The translations under genes were made by a program, and so were the position numbers. From an uncultured Eubacterium sp. (lineage in GTDB: Bacteria > Bacillota > Clostridia > Lachnospirales > Lachnospiraceae), in assembly GCA_947178105.1 (NCBI GenBank), contig CAMWXD010000018.1, positions 1-64,000 of the forward strand: a stretch of DNA of 64,000 nucleotides, read 5' to 3'. This document shows positions 43,752-53,038 of this stretch, one piece after another. The notes under the pieces are model-generated. The model worked only from the letters and a program-made list of their open reading frames with translations. It did no database searches and was not told the DNA's origin. Within the stretch, counting starts at the first letter, position 1. Each line of letters opens with the position of its first letter.

Positions 43752-46292
43752 TTATGGGTGTAAATACTGGTTCATCAGCCCAATCAGCTCCATCAGGTCA
43801 TATGGCTTTGCCGCATGTGCATTCATTCCGCAGTCAAGGCACTTTTTCACATCATCCTCAAATGCATCCGCACTGACCGCAATGATCGGGATCCGCTTTG
43901 CATCGTCCCGCTCCAGGCTGCGGATGGCGGAAGCTGCTTCATACCCTGTCATTACTGGCATCCGCAAATCCATCAGAATCAGGTCATACCACCCATCCTG
44001 TGACTGCTCAAACTTATCCAGGCAGATTTTTCCATTTTCCGCCCAGTCCAGTTCCATGCCAAGCTCGGAAAGCATCGATTCGCCAATCTCCCAGTTCAGC
44101 TCATTATCCTCCGCAAACAAAACGCGCCTGCCGGTAAAATCCATATCGTCGCCCGCTTCTGCTTTCTCCTGCTCCTTTTCTTCTGCAAACTGCCGCAGGC
44201 CGTAATACAGCCCGGAACGAAACAGCGGCTTTGCAATAAATCCGTCTGCTCCGGCATATCCTGCATGTTCTTCCAGTTCATCCCATTCCCCGTCTGAAAG
44301 CAGGAGGATCGTCGTCTTTTCCCCAAAACGGCTGCGCATCTTTTGCAGCGCATGGGCGTCGTCCTGCCCCTGGATATCCCAATCCAGCAATACAATCGGG
44401 TCTTTTCCGCTGCTGTAGTATTCCTCCATGACACGCAAAGCGCTATCCATATCCTGTACGCATTCTGCACACAGCCCGATCGACGTCAACATGCTTTTCG
44501 CAGTCCGGCAGCATATCTCGTCGTCGTCTACGACCAGCACCTCTCTTTGCGGCAGCACAAGCTCCTGGTCGCCCTGCTGGATTTTTTCCATATCAAGCGT
44601 AACATAAAAATCACTGCCCTTGCCCAGCTCGCTTTCTACGCGGATCGAGCCGCCCATCGCATCCACGATATATTTGGTAATGGTCATGCCCATACCCGCG
44701 CCCTCGCTCTTTTCCACGCGTGCATGATCCTCCCTTGCAAACGCCTCAAAGATCCTTTCTAAAAATTCCTGCGTCATCCCGATCCCATTGTCTTTGATAT
44801 GCAGGCAGGAACGGACATACGCTTCCCCTTTCGGCGATACTTCTTCGGAAAGATACGCCTGGATTCTTCCGTTTTTCGGCGTAAATTTCACAGCGTTGCC
44901 AATCATGTTCAGCAGGATCTGGCTCAGGCGTACCCTGTCGGTACATACGTTTTCAAACTGAATATCTTCTATGTAGATGTTAAAAACCTGTTCTTTTTCC
45001 TGTACCTGCGGCTGAATCACAATCATAATATTCTGCATCACCTCACGCAGCGAAACCGGCTCCATATTTAACGAGAAACCGCCGTTTTCCATCTTTGCCA
45101 TATCCAGCATATCATTAATCAGCCCAAGCAGGTGGCGGCTGGATACGGTAATGCGCTTTAGGCACATACGGATACGCACCGCATTGTCCAGGTTGTTCAT
45201 AGCAACCAGCGTCATCCCCATAATACCATTCATCGGCGTGCGGATATCATGGCTCATATTGGACAAAAACTCGCTCTTTGCCCTGCTTGCCCGCTCCGCC
45301 GTACGCCGTTCCTTTTCCGCAGACTGGTACGCCAGGTTCAGTTCCCGCATCTGCCTTCTGGTCAGCCGGAAATAGCCGATAAAAACAAGCAGAAGCGCGC
45401 CTAAAATAAGCGCACAGCACGCCAGCGCAGAAAAGGACCATCTGCCCGCCAGCTTCCCGACCGTCTGGTCTAATGTATTGTGCGGCATGTACAGCAGCAG
45501 GTACCATTCTGAGGCTGGCAGCATCGTACAATACAAGTTCCACCGCTCTCCCTCGATTTCTACCTCGCTCGTGTAGTCCTCTCCGCTTTCCATCGTCGCC
45601 CGTAATTCTTCTACGTATTTTTGTTCGTTGCGGCTTGCGTTTTCAAAATAATTGCCGCTCTCGTCATCTGCATTTTGCAGGATAAACGTCCCGTCCCTGC
45701 GGATAATCGAATAGTCGATCATGCTGCTGTCAATATTCACAGACAGCGTATCCCTGAAATAGCTGACCGGAAGCCCTGCCACAAGCGCAGCGCTCTTTCT
45801 GCCGTCCTCGATCTCATAAACAGCCGGCACCCCGATCAGGGCGACCCTTTGCCCATGCTCATCCCTGCCGACACTGACATTGTCCCTGCCGCCCATAACG
45901 GATTCATGCAGTGCCTGCGGCATCTCCGGCTTTACCTTGGAACCATAGATCATATGAAAATCTCCGTCCTCGGTATAAAACGCCAGATATTCAAACCCCC
46001 TGGAACGTGCGCTGTGTGCCAGCTCCACGCGCACAGCTTTACTGTTTCTGTTCCTCGTCGGAGAAACCGCATCCACCAGAGCCTCCACCTGTGACAGCCG
46101 AAGCTCAATCGTCGTTCCAAAATGTGCCGCAACCTGCCTGCTCATGCCCGACATATAAATAATCCCAATCTCCTTAATCGCATCCGCACCCATCCGGTTC
46201 ATCCACATTGTCTGGACTTGAAATACAATCACACAGAAAATGGATGCCAAAATAAGACTGGCAGTCAAAAAACGTGTTGTCCTATGCTCCAT
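43752..46292 (-). CDS. hybrid sensor histidine kinase with two receiver domains
   Basis: 846 residues. Membrane helices near 8-28 and 287-308 flank a Cache-like extracellular domain. HisKA has NMSHDIRTPMNG (phospho-His 348). HATPase shows NMIGNAVKF (462-470), DNGIGM (501-506) and GAGMGM (531-536). Receiver 1 (about 585-700) has VLVVDDD and phospho-Asp 637; receiver 2 (about 723-845) has VLFAEDNELNW and phospho-Asp 775. No output or HPt domain is present, so the downstream partner is elsewhere. It is probably the sensor partner of the adjacent binding lipoprotein and may control the glycerol genes. Confidence 0.88.
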   Translation of the reverse strand: MEHRTTRFLTASLILASIFCVIVFQVQTMWMNRMGADAIKEIGIIYMSGMSRQVAAHFGTTIELRLSQVEALVDAVSPTRNRNSKAVRVELAHSARSRGFEYLAFYTEDGDFHMIYGSKVKPEMPQALHESVMGGRDNVSVGRDEHGQRVALIGVPAVYEIEDGRKSAALVAGLPVSYFRDTLSVNIDSSMIDYSIIRRDGTFILQNADDESGNYFENASRNEQKYVEELRATMESGEDYTSEVEIEGERWNLYCTMLPASEWYLLLYMPHNTLDQTVGKLAGRWSFSALACCALILGALLLVFIGYFRLTRRQMRELNLAYQSAEKERRTAERASRAKSEFLSNMSHDIRTPMNGIMGMTLVAMNNLDNAVRIRMCLKRITVSSRHLLGLINDMLDMAKMENGGFSLNMEPVSLREVMQNIMIVIQPQVQEKEQVFNIYIEDIQFENVCTDRVRLSQILLNMIGNAVKFTPKNGRIQAYLSEEVSPKGEAYVRSCLHIKDNGIGMTQEFLERIFEAFAREDHARVEKSEGAGMGMTITKYIVDAMGGSIRVESELGKGSDFYVTLDMEKIQQGDQELVLPQREVLVVDDDEICCRTAKSMLTSIGLCAECVQDMDSALRVMEEYYSSGKDPIVLLDWDIQGQDDAHALQKMRSRFGEKTTILLLSDGEWDELEEHAGYAGADGFIAKPLFRSGLYYGLRQFAEEKEQEKAEAGDDMDFTGRRVLFAEDNELNWEIGESMLSELGMELDWAENGKICLDKFEQSQDGWYDLILMDLRMPVMTGYEAASAIRSLERDDAKRIPIIAVSADAFEDDVKKCLDCGMNAHAAKPYDLMELIGLMNQYLHP

Positions 46293-46460
46293 GCCTTAGT
46301 TCCTTCCTTTCTGATCCAAATATTCCCCTAAGAATTGATTATACTATAATTTCGTTATTTCTTACACCTTTTTTTGTGTATCTTTTGTATTTTTTCTTTT
46401 GGCATGTACGTTCTTTGTCACCTTTTCACAAATACATCCGCATTCTGCGCTGTAAAAAGA

Positions 46461-46486
46461 GGCTGCCGCACTAAGGTGCGACAGCC
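46461..46486 (-). terminator. terminator of the ABC exporter operon
   Basis: GGCTG.CGCAC, four-base loop, GTGCG.CAGCC; on the minus strand it is followed by CTCTTTTTAC. It lies 43 bases after the ABC ATPase stop codon. Confidence 0.75.
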
Positions 46487-46528
46487 CCTGACGTTTTTCT
46501 AACAGGATACATATGTTGTCCGCTGCAA

Positions 46529-47161
46529 TCAGATCAGCCTGCCATGATCCATCTCATATACGGTATCACACAAAACTTCGATATCCTCTTTATGATGGCT
46601 GGCAAGTATAATTGTTTTTCCTTCTTGCTTTAACCCGAGAAGAATGTTGCGCACCTCGTTTACGCCCTGCTGATCCAGCCCGTTCATCGGCTCGTCCAAA
46701 ATCAAAATGTCCGGGTTTTCCATAATTGCCTGTGCAATCCCAAGCCGCTGCCGCATTCCTAGCGAATACTTTCCGACTTTTTTGCGGCTGTCAGGATCTA
46801 AGCCTACCCGTTCCATGCTTTCCCTGATCTTGGCCCTGCCGATCCGTTTACGGATAGACGCCAGATATTCCAGATTTTTATAGCCTGTATATCTGCTTAG
46901 AAAGCCAGGATTTTCAATGATAATTCCCATATTGTCCGCGAAGTCAATCTCTTTTCCGATCTCCTTTTCACCCACAACAACCCTTCCGCTTGTCGGCCTT
47001 AAATAACCGATCATCGTCTTGAATAACACCGTCTTGCCCGACCCATTCCTGCCTATGATCCCATAAATGTTTCCTCTTTCAAAACTGATATTCAAACGGT
47101 CAAGCGCAACTACATCGCCAAACCTTTTTGTTACATTCTCTACCCGGATGAATCCCTCCAT
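46529..47161 (-). CDS. ABC exporter ATP-binding protein
   Basis: 210 residues. Walker A GRNGSGKTVLFK, signature YSLGMRQRLGIAQAI, Walker B ILILDEPMNGLD, H-loop ASHHKED. Resembles the ATPases of ABC-2 drug/lantibiotic-immunity exporters. AAGGG lies eight bases before the ATG at 47161. It is the last gene of a five-gene operon with a lipoprotein and three membrane proteins. Confidence 0.88.
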   Translation of the reverse strand: MEGFIRVENVTKRFGDVVALDRLNISFERGNIYGIIGRNGSGKTVLFKTMIGYLRPTSGRVVVGEKEIGKEIDFADNMGIIIENPGFLSRYTGYKNLEYLASIRKRIGRAKIRESMERVGLDPDSRKKVGKYSLGMRQRLGIAQAIMENPDILILDEPMNGLDQQGVNEVRNILLGLKQEGKTIILASHHKEDIEVLCDTVYEMDHGRLI

Positions 47162-47214
47162 CTTTACAACCCTTCCCTTTCTCAAATCAAATTTCACCGA
47201 TCAGATTTCTCAAA

Positions 47215-47826
47215 TCAAATTCGCTTCTTTTTTAAATATTCCCGTCCGATCCAAAAGCCGGCTGCCGAAAAAGCCGCTTCCGCTGCAAGGATCCCTCCAG
47301 CCGGAAAGCCGCCTGTTTCACAAAAGCTACTTTGCAGATACATTCCCCACATTCCATACATCCAGCAGGAAACCGCACGAAACCGGCTGCCGATGATAAA
47401 TGTCACCCCTTCCAGCAAAAATATAGCCCCCGGAGCAAAACGCCTTATGGGAAACAAATCCAGCAAGGCAAACAACGCCGCCATGCTGGCACTGTGAAAC
47501 AGCCACAGGATGCTGATTTTTGCAAGCAGCTCTGCGGAAAGCACAAACAGGTTCCCCATTGCAATGTCGCACGCCAATACAAGAAACAGGAGCAGTCCCG
47601 CTGTCTTTATGCCGGCTGTCACTCCTTTTCCAAAATGCCTTTTCCACCAGCCGGGTACGGTTCCGTAACGGTACAAAGAAAGCATTTCCGCCTTTCCATC
47701 CCTTTCCTTATCAAATCCTACTGCAAGCAAAAAAATACCAACCGGCAAAAGCCACTGTCCAAAACGAAGAAGCGGTATGGCATCAAAATCATCCAAAGGC
47801 ACTCCCGCAAACAGCCTGATAAACAT
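47215..47826 (-). CDS. membrane protein of the ABC exporter operon
   Basis: 203 residues with about four to five membrane helices (FGQWLLPVGIFLLAVGF; GIKTAGLLLFLVLACDIAMG; FAPGAIFLLEGVTFIIGS). The start at 47826 lies 12 bases after the previous stop; the longer frame only shadows the upstream gene. It is probably an ABC-2-type permease subunit. Confidence 0.72.
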   Translation of the reverse strand: MFIRLFAGVPLDDFDAIPLLRFGQWLLPVGIFLLAVGFDKERDGKAEMLSLYRYGTVPGWWKRHFGKGVTAGIKTAGLLLFLVLACDIAMGNLFVLSAELLAKISILWLFHSASMAALFALLDLFPIRRFAPGAIFLLEGVTFIIGSRFRAVSCWMYGMWGMYLQSSFCETGGFPAGGILAAEAAFSAAGFWIGREYLKKKRI

Positions 47827-47837
47827 ACTTTCCGACA

Positions 47838-48677
47838 CTATCCTTCGACCTCCGTTCCCGTATGAAACTCCATCTTTTTTACAAAAACAGCCGATAAAAC
47901 CATAAGCACGGCAAGCAATGCCAAAAACAAAACAGCAGATTGCCAGTATGACTGTGTACCGTCTATAAAATTTCCCGGAACTGCGCGTGCCAATAAAGAA
48001 ACTGCTGTTTGCCCGTCCATCATTTGCAAATACCCCGCCAAATGTACCGCCATAACAACTACCATTCCGGCAATCCCCGATAACAGCAGCGCGGCAGTAT
48101 ATAAAAGTACTCCGATAAAAGCAAGATACAGATAAAGGAATAAAAACGTCACTGCGAATGCCTGCGGAACTGACATTGCCTTCATCATCGCAAGCCATGG
48201 AAACGTAATATTATATTTCGTCCCGAGGTTGTTTGCCACATCAAGCGCCAGCGCATATACCGGGCTGCTCCACATATTCCCCGCAAACCCAAAAAAGCTG
48301 CTGAGGATAATGGTAAATGCCGCCATCGCCGCAGTATAGAAAAATGCCTGTATCAGGATATAGAAAAGCATTCCCATATTCCACCGCCTTCTGCCGCAAC
48401 GGTATAACAGCAGATAAAGATTTCCTTTGATAAACGGGGCGTCCGCCACCACCAGAAGCCACCCTAAGACTAAAAACAGCATATTCACATAGTGCTGCTC
48501 TACCACGCAGAAGGCTTCCAGTATGTTGGCGGGTTCCCCTGTGTCAGCCACATACCGCAAAAAGCCGCTCATCCAATAGCCCATAATTGCAAATCCCAAA
48601 AGATATCCCATAAACACCCTGCCGCTTGTTTGCTCCTGCTTAAGCATCCCCTTGACAATAACTGCAATGTTACCCAT
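47838..48677 (-). CDS. ABC-2-type permease subunit
   Basis: 279 residues with six membrane helices (GYLLGFAIMGYWMSGF; FYILIQAFFYTAAMAAF; AVLFLALLAVLMVLSAVFV). It overlaps the previous permease gene by eight bases. The substrate is unknown. Confidence 0.72.
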   Translation of the reverse strand: MGNIAVIVKGMLKQEQTSGRVFMGYLLGFAIMGYWMSGFLRYVADTGEPANILEAFCVVEQHYVNMLFLVLGWLLVVADAPFIKGNLYLLLYRCGRRRWNMGMLFYILIQAFFYTAAMAAFTIILSSFFGFAGNMWSSPVYALALDVANNLGTKYNITFPWLAMMKAMSVPQAFAVTFLFLYLYLAFIGVLLYTAALLLSGIAGMVVVMAVHLAGYLQMMDGQTAVSLLARAVPGNFIDGTQSYWQSAVLFLALLAVLMVLSAVFVKKMEFHTGTEVEG

Positions 48678-49428
48678 TTCGATACCTCCTCACAAGCCCT
48701 GCCAGAATAAGCGCCGACACGGCAAGCAGATAAACACATTCGACTGCCGCCGCCAGAGGGTAGCTGCCCACGTCGTCTCCCCGCAAAAGCCGGATCGGAT
48801 TCAGCCATATGATGCCATCCAGTCCAATCCACATAGACTCATATAATACAAAAGGCGCAATCAAGGCAACATAACGGTTTGGAATCCATACGGCAAACAT
48901 AAATCCCATAAGCGCCCACACGCATCCAAACAAAAAGCCAAGCATGGTTTTCCCCACCGCAATGTACCAGTCCCCATATTTCAGAACGTAGGTAAGTATG
49001 ATAATCCCGTCTAACATCCCCTCGTCCGAGCCTTGCGGCACGCCCGGAACACCAAACGTATAAGCCACGGCGCAGGCAACCGCAACCGGAACTGCCAGCA
49101 TAACGCCCCCGGACAATGCGACCGTGAGTATCCGGGTTATCCCAAAGCGTACTGGGCTCATCCGCGCAAATATCATGCGGAAATATCCGCTCTGATATTC
49201 TTCGCAGAAATTCGTCGCATAAGCCAGTACCGGAAAGACAGCCGCAAAAGGGCAAAACCCCGAAGCGCCGAACACATTGAACAAAATATAATAGCTGCTG
49301 CGCGTACGATCAAGCGGCGCCCCCATCACCGCAGCAGCCAGCAGCAGTACTGTCACCGCAGCCATCCCGATCAAAAATCCGGCATTCATAAAGCTTCTTT
49401 TCATGTCCTGCCAAAAAAATCCACACAT
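48670..49428 (-). CDS. ABC-2-type permease subunit
   Basis: 252 residues with six membrane helices; typical ABC-2 start (WQDMKRSFMNAGFLIGMAAV) and central NFCEEYQSGYFRMIFARM. The ATG at 49428 starts two bases after the stop of the lipoprotein gene, with AAGGTGG upstream inside that gene. Confidence 0.75.
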   Translation of the reverse strand: MCGFFWQDMKRSFMNAGFLIGMAAVTVLLLAAAVMGAPLDRTRSSYYILFNVFGASGFCPFAAVFPVLAYATNFCEEYQSGYFRMIFARMSPVRFGITRILTVALSGGVMLAVPVAVACAVAYTFGVPGVPQGSDEGMLDGIIILTYVLKYGDWYIAVGKTMLGFLFGCVWALMGFMFAVWIPNRYVALIAPFVLYESMWIGLDGIIWLNPIRLLRGDDVGSYPLAAAVECVYLLAVSALILAGLVRRYRNG

Positions 49429-49430
49429 TT

Positions 49431-50624
49431 TTATTCCACCTTCATCAATTCTCCTGTCACGGCATCCAGATAAATATTCCACGCCGCGCCTTTCTCAGCC
49501 ACTTTCTGCCATACTTTATCGCCAGACTCCAGCGAATCCATCATATCCTTCAAAGGAACATAGATATGCCAAGCCGGCGTCAAAATCAGTTCCGATTCCC
49601 TGAGCGCCGGGTAATATACAAGCTCTACCTGCGTCAGCTTTGCCTTTGCGATCCCGCAGAGCGTATCGCTTTCCAAGTATTTTTCCAAAATACCTGCGAC
49701 CTGCGAAAATGTCAGAATGTTCCCGCGGTCGGACTGCTCTGTGATTTTTCCGCAAAAATTCACCAAACTCAGATCCGCTGCGCCATTCTCTGTAATCCAC
49801 GCGGTTCCTCTCGAAAATACTTCCCCAAGCCGAATGGAACCAAACTCTGACGCCACTCCAAGCTTCTTATAAGAAGGCGTAAACGACAACTCATAAAATG
49901 CAGTCCCATCCAGTTCATAATAAAAAGCCTCAGAAACAGCTATTTCCGAAATATCTAATACTTCCAGCTTCTTTTGCAGTATTTCCTCTGCACGGGAAAT
50001 AGAAAATTTTGCGCTGGCGGCAGTGCTGTCCCTTATTGCATCCACCTCAGGCGCTTTTTTATAAATCGCATCGCAATCCTTTTTTAATGTTTTATCCACA
50101 TAACTGGCGCACGTATTTCTTGCAAACGAAGCCTCTTTGCTGCCATCAGATAAAATCAAAAGCGAATCGTCGCCGAAATCCAGACATTCCCCAGGCTTAT
50201 CCTCTTCCGCCATTTCACGCAGCTCTTTTTCCCTCTGTGCAACATATTCTGCGGTAATATCCCGCACCTTTCCGCTTTCACTGTCAAGCAGCTCCCTCAG
50301 CTTTTCCGTATCCAAATCGTCCCGTTCCCGCAAAACCAATACTGGAACTGCCTGCGGCACTGCGGGGATTTTTGCACAAATCCAAATGCCATTTTGCTCT
50401 GTCCCGACCAAAGCGTCGTAGCTTCCGCCCGGCTTTGCTCCGTCTGTCCCTGCTGTATTTACAGCAGCTTCCTTCGCTGCGATATTCTCTACCTCCCTTT
50501 CCAAAGAGCTCTTTGCACGGTATACATCGTTGTCCGCAGATGCTTCCGGCGCTTTCTGGCATCCTGTCAAAGCATACGCTCCTAATACGCCTGCGATGAG
50601 TAAACTGAAATATCTTTGCTTCAT
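49431..50624 (-). CDS. lipoprotein of the ABC exporter operon
   Basis: 397 residues. Lipobox AYALTGC|Q (Cys 22). The mature part contains repeated beta/alpha segments but no family I recognise. The ATG at 50624 has AGGAGG nine bases upstream; two earlier ATGs lie too close to it. It is the first gene of the operon; a TATAAT lies at 50669-50674. By analogy it could capture the substrate or protect the cell surface. Confidence 0.75.
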   Translation of the reverse strand: MKQRYFSLLIAGVLGAYALTGCQKAPEASADNDVYRAKSSLEREVENIAAKEAAVNTAGTDGAKPGGSYDALVGTEQNGIWICAKIPAVPQAVPVLVLRERDDLDTEKLRELLDSESGKVRDITAEYVAQREKELREMAEEDKPGECLDFGDDSLLILSDGSKEASFARNTCASYVDKTLKKDCDAIYKKAPEVDAIRDSTAASAKFSISRAEEILQKKLEVLDISEIAVSEAFYYELDGTAFYELSFTPSYKKLGVASEFGSIRLGEVFSRGTAWITENGAADLSLVNFCGKITEQSDRGNILTFSQVAGILEKYLESDTLCGIAKAKLTQVELVYYPALRESELILTPAWHIYVPLKDMMDSLESGDKVWQKVAEKGAAWNIYLDAVTGELMKVE

Positions 50625-50748
50625 TCTATACATCCTCCTGTCAATTCCCCACATGGGTTATGCTGCCGATTATACACTGCTTCTGCCGCGTTTTTTAGAT
50701 TCTGACGAAATTCGGCGCTGTTTTTTGCGAAATCAGCCCAAAAATGTA

Positions 50749-50773
50749 AGCTGCCATGCATCACATGACAGCT
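50749..50773. terminator. terminator behind the GHKL kinase gene
   Basis: AGCTGCCAT (50749-50757) with ATGACAGCT (50765-50773): nine pairs with one wobble, T-runs on both sides. Confidence 0.7.
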
Positions 50774-50783
50774 TTTTTAGTGT

Positions 50784-52046
50784 TTACAGGTTTTTCATAT
50801 ACAACATAATTTCTGTTTCCATAAAATCGCCTTTACAGCGCATTTCCATATCGCCATGGTATTTCTCCACAATCCTCCAGGCATTTGCAAGCCCTATGCC
50901 ATGCCCGGCGGCAGACTTTTCTGACAGCCTGCGTATCTCGCATACACCTTCGGGAATCCCAATACAGCTATTTACCATATACAAAAACAGCACGCCGTTC
51001 TCCATCCGCATACTGAGCTTTAAAAACTGCTCCTCTGTCTGCATGGCTGCCGCTGCCGCATTGTCCAGAAGATTTCCAACGATTACATTAAAATCAAAAG
51101 AATGCAGCTTCATCTTCTTTGGCAGCACAATATCGGTTTCCACTTTTTTTAACAGCTCCTGCGCCCTTTGCAGCTTGAAATTCAGCAGGCTGTCCAAAGC
51201 TTCATTCCCGGTATAAACATGCTCCATAGGATTTTGCATAAACTCCTGTATGGAGTCAAGATACTCTGCCATCTCTTCGAGCTTTGCACCGTTTGCTAAT
51301 CCCCTTAGCGCCAGCAGGTGGTTTTTCATATCATGCCTTAACGCCCGGATACGGCTCTGCGACCCCATAATCACTTCCAACTGGTTCTGATAGGCAAGCG
51401 CCTGCTGTTTATAGATATCCTGTTCCCTTAGCTGTACATAATTTTTCAGCAAAATATGATACAAATAAAACACGCACAGATTAAGCGCCATGACCGCAGC
51501 ACACAATAAGAACGCTGTCCGCCTGCCGGCGCTTCCATACAGCAGCTCCCAAAACACTGCCACGCTCAATACGGGAATTACATACAGCAAAAACATCTGC
51601 CTTTTATCAAGCGCTATTTCCCTGCTATCTTTCGGATCAGGAATATGACATGCCACCGCTACGCACATCAGCAGGAACCATGCCGAAACCGCACTCTGCT
51701 GCATTCTGGCCTCCTGTGCGCCTGCAAAGGCAGCAGCCGCTCCACTACCTGTGTCCAAGCAGAAAAAGAACATACAAATCCATACTTTTTTCTCCAACGG
51801 CGCACGGTAAAAACATGCCACGCCAAGGATGCCCGCCAAATTACACAATCCATAGAGAAGCGATGCATGAAATGCAGTGAAAGCAGACGTTGTCATCAGA
51901 TAGTATCCCGCGAAAACGATTTTCCATCTCAGCCTGTCCCGGCCCATTGCAGGCAGAAAGGCATCCAGGACTTTTTTCAGTAACGCCGTATGCAAAATAC
52001 CCGTAAGCAAAATCACTGTCATTTCATTTACGCTTCTAACATACAT
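50784..52046 (-). CDS. GHKL-type sensor histidine kinase, AgrC-like
   Basis: 420 residues: six to seven N-terminal membrane helices (to about 200), phospho-His segment RIRALRHDMKNHLLALRGL (about 240-258) and a GHKL ATPase domain (NVIVGNLLDNAAAAAMQTEE; GHGIGLANAWRIVEKY). It overlaps the response regulator gene by 11 bases. AgrC-like kinases usually sense peptides. The ABC exporter operon downstream is a plausible target. Confidence 0.87.
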   Translation of the reverse strand: MYVRSVNEMTVILLTGILHTALLKKVLDAFLPAMGRDRLRWKIVFAGYYLMTTSAFTAFHASLLYGLCNLAGILGVACFYRAPLEKKVWICMFFFCLDTGSGAAAAFAGAQEARMQQSAVSAWFLLMCVAVACHIPDPKDSREIALDKRQMFLLYVIPVLSVAVFWELLYGSAGRRTAFLLCAAVMALNLCVFYLYHILLKNYVQLREQDIYKQQALAYQNQLEVIMGSQSRIRALRHDMKNHLLALRGLANGAKLEEMAEYLDSIQEFMQNPMEHVYTGNEALDSLLNFKLQRAQELLKKVETDIVLPKKMKLHSFDFNVIVGNLLDNAAAAAMQTEEQFLKLSMRMENGVLFLYMVNSCIGIPEGVCEIRRLSEKSAAGHGIGLANAWRIVEKYHGDMEMRCKGDFMETEIMLYMKNL

Positions 52047-52764
52047 GGTACATTTTCTCTTTCAGATATTGTTTGATTTTTGCCCTGACTTCTTTCCGGT
52101 ATGGCTTGCTGACGCTTAGTACATCCCCATTCATCATTTTTATGCTTTCGTAGGAATACTCACTCACATATTCCTGATGTATCACATAGGACTGATGTAT
52201 CATCAGAAATCCTGCCGGAAGCTGCTCCAGCACTTTTTTCAGCTTCCCATAAAATTCCTCCTGCCCATCCTTTTTTATCATCAAAACCTTTTTATCCATA
52301 CTCATAAAATATATAATTTCCTTTACCGGAATGCGAAAAACCTGGCTTCCTTTCTGGTATGCAAAGCAGCCCTTTGCACACTGGTTCCTTTTCATGCTTC
52401 TTTCCACCACTTCTTTGAGCCTGGCAGCGGAAATCGGCTTTACAAGAAATTCCAACGGCTGCATTTTAAAAAGCTCCATCGCATAGCTCTGCTTTGCGGA
52501 AATATAGGCAATATGGGTATCTGTATCCCCCATCTCATCACGGATAAAAGCCCCTATTTCAATGCCATTTTTTTGAAGCAGCTCGATATCGAGAAAAAGA
52601 AGATCCAATCCGGCCCCTTTTTTCAAATCACGCTCCAGGCTCTCCCCGCTATACCATACTTCAATTTCAAATTTTACCGAAAGATCTGCCGAAAGCTGTT
52701 GAAGCTGTTCCTCCAGCAGGGAACACAATATTTTATCGTCGTCGCATATTCCTATTCTGTACAT
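52036..52764 (-). CDS. LytTR-type response regulator
   Basis: 242 residues: receiver domain (IGICDDDKILCSLLEEQL; phospho-Asp in LLFLDIEL, about residue 58) and a LytTR DNA-binding domain (about 140-235: KEIIYFMSMDKKVLMIKK, IHQSYVIH). It forms a two-component system with the GHKL kinase. Confidence 0.88.
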   Translation of the reverse strand: MYRIGICDDDKILCSLLEEQLQQLSADLSVKFEIEVWYSGESLERDLKKGAGLDLLFLDIELLQKNGIEIGAFIRDEMGDTDTHIAYISAKQSYAMELFKMQPLEFLVKPISAARLKEVVERSMKRNQCAKGCFAYQKGSQVFRIPVKEIIYFMSMDKKVLMIKKDGQEEFYGKLKKVLEQLPAGFLMIHQSYVIHQEYVSEYSYESIKMMNGDVLSVSKPYRKEVRAKIKQYLKEKMYHVC

Positions 52765-53038
52765 GCTGTCGCTGCTCCTTTTAATCAGTATTGTTATTAT
52801 TTCAATACAAAGACAAGGCGGTTAAAATGATCCATCGTCATTCTCTGAAACGTCATGCAATCTGTTTCAGCACGGAAAACTGGATTGAGCAAAGTATAAC
52901 GCCGAATCAGTTGCAGCCAGCAGATCCGCAAACCCTCTATGCATTTGTCCTTTGGAATCAGCCACAAGCGGCTGAATTTTGCCACGCCTAGTATACATCA
53001 TCTCAGACATATAATTATACACGGTCGGACGAATCATT
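52765..53038. other. intergenic stretch with possible coding remnants
   Basis: No convincing gene. Two minus-strand frames are open (one has TVYNYMSEMMYTRRG, the other FRAETDCMTFQRMTMDHFN) but neither has a start or a recognisable family. They may be remnants joined to the end of the XRE-TPR gene. Confidence 0.35.

Noticed and set aside
47827-48198. N-terminal extension of the membrane protein at 47215-47826
   Set aside because: This part of the frame overlaps the previous permease gene completely, has no hydrophobic pattern and no ribosome site.
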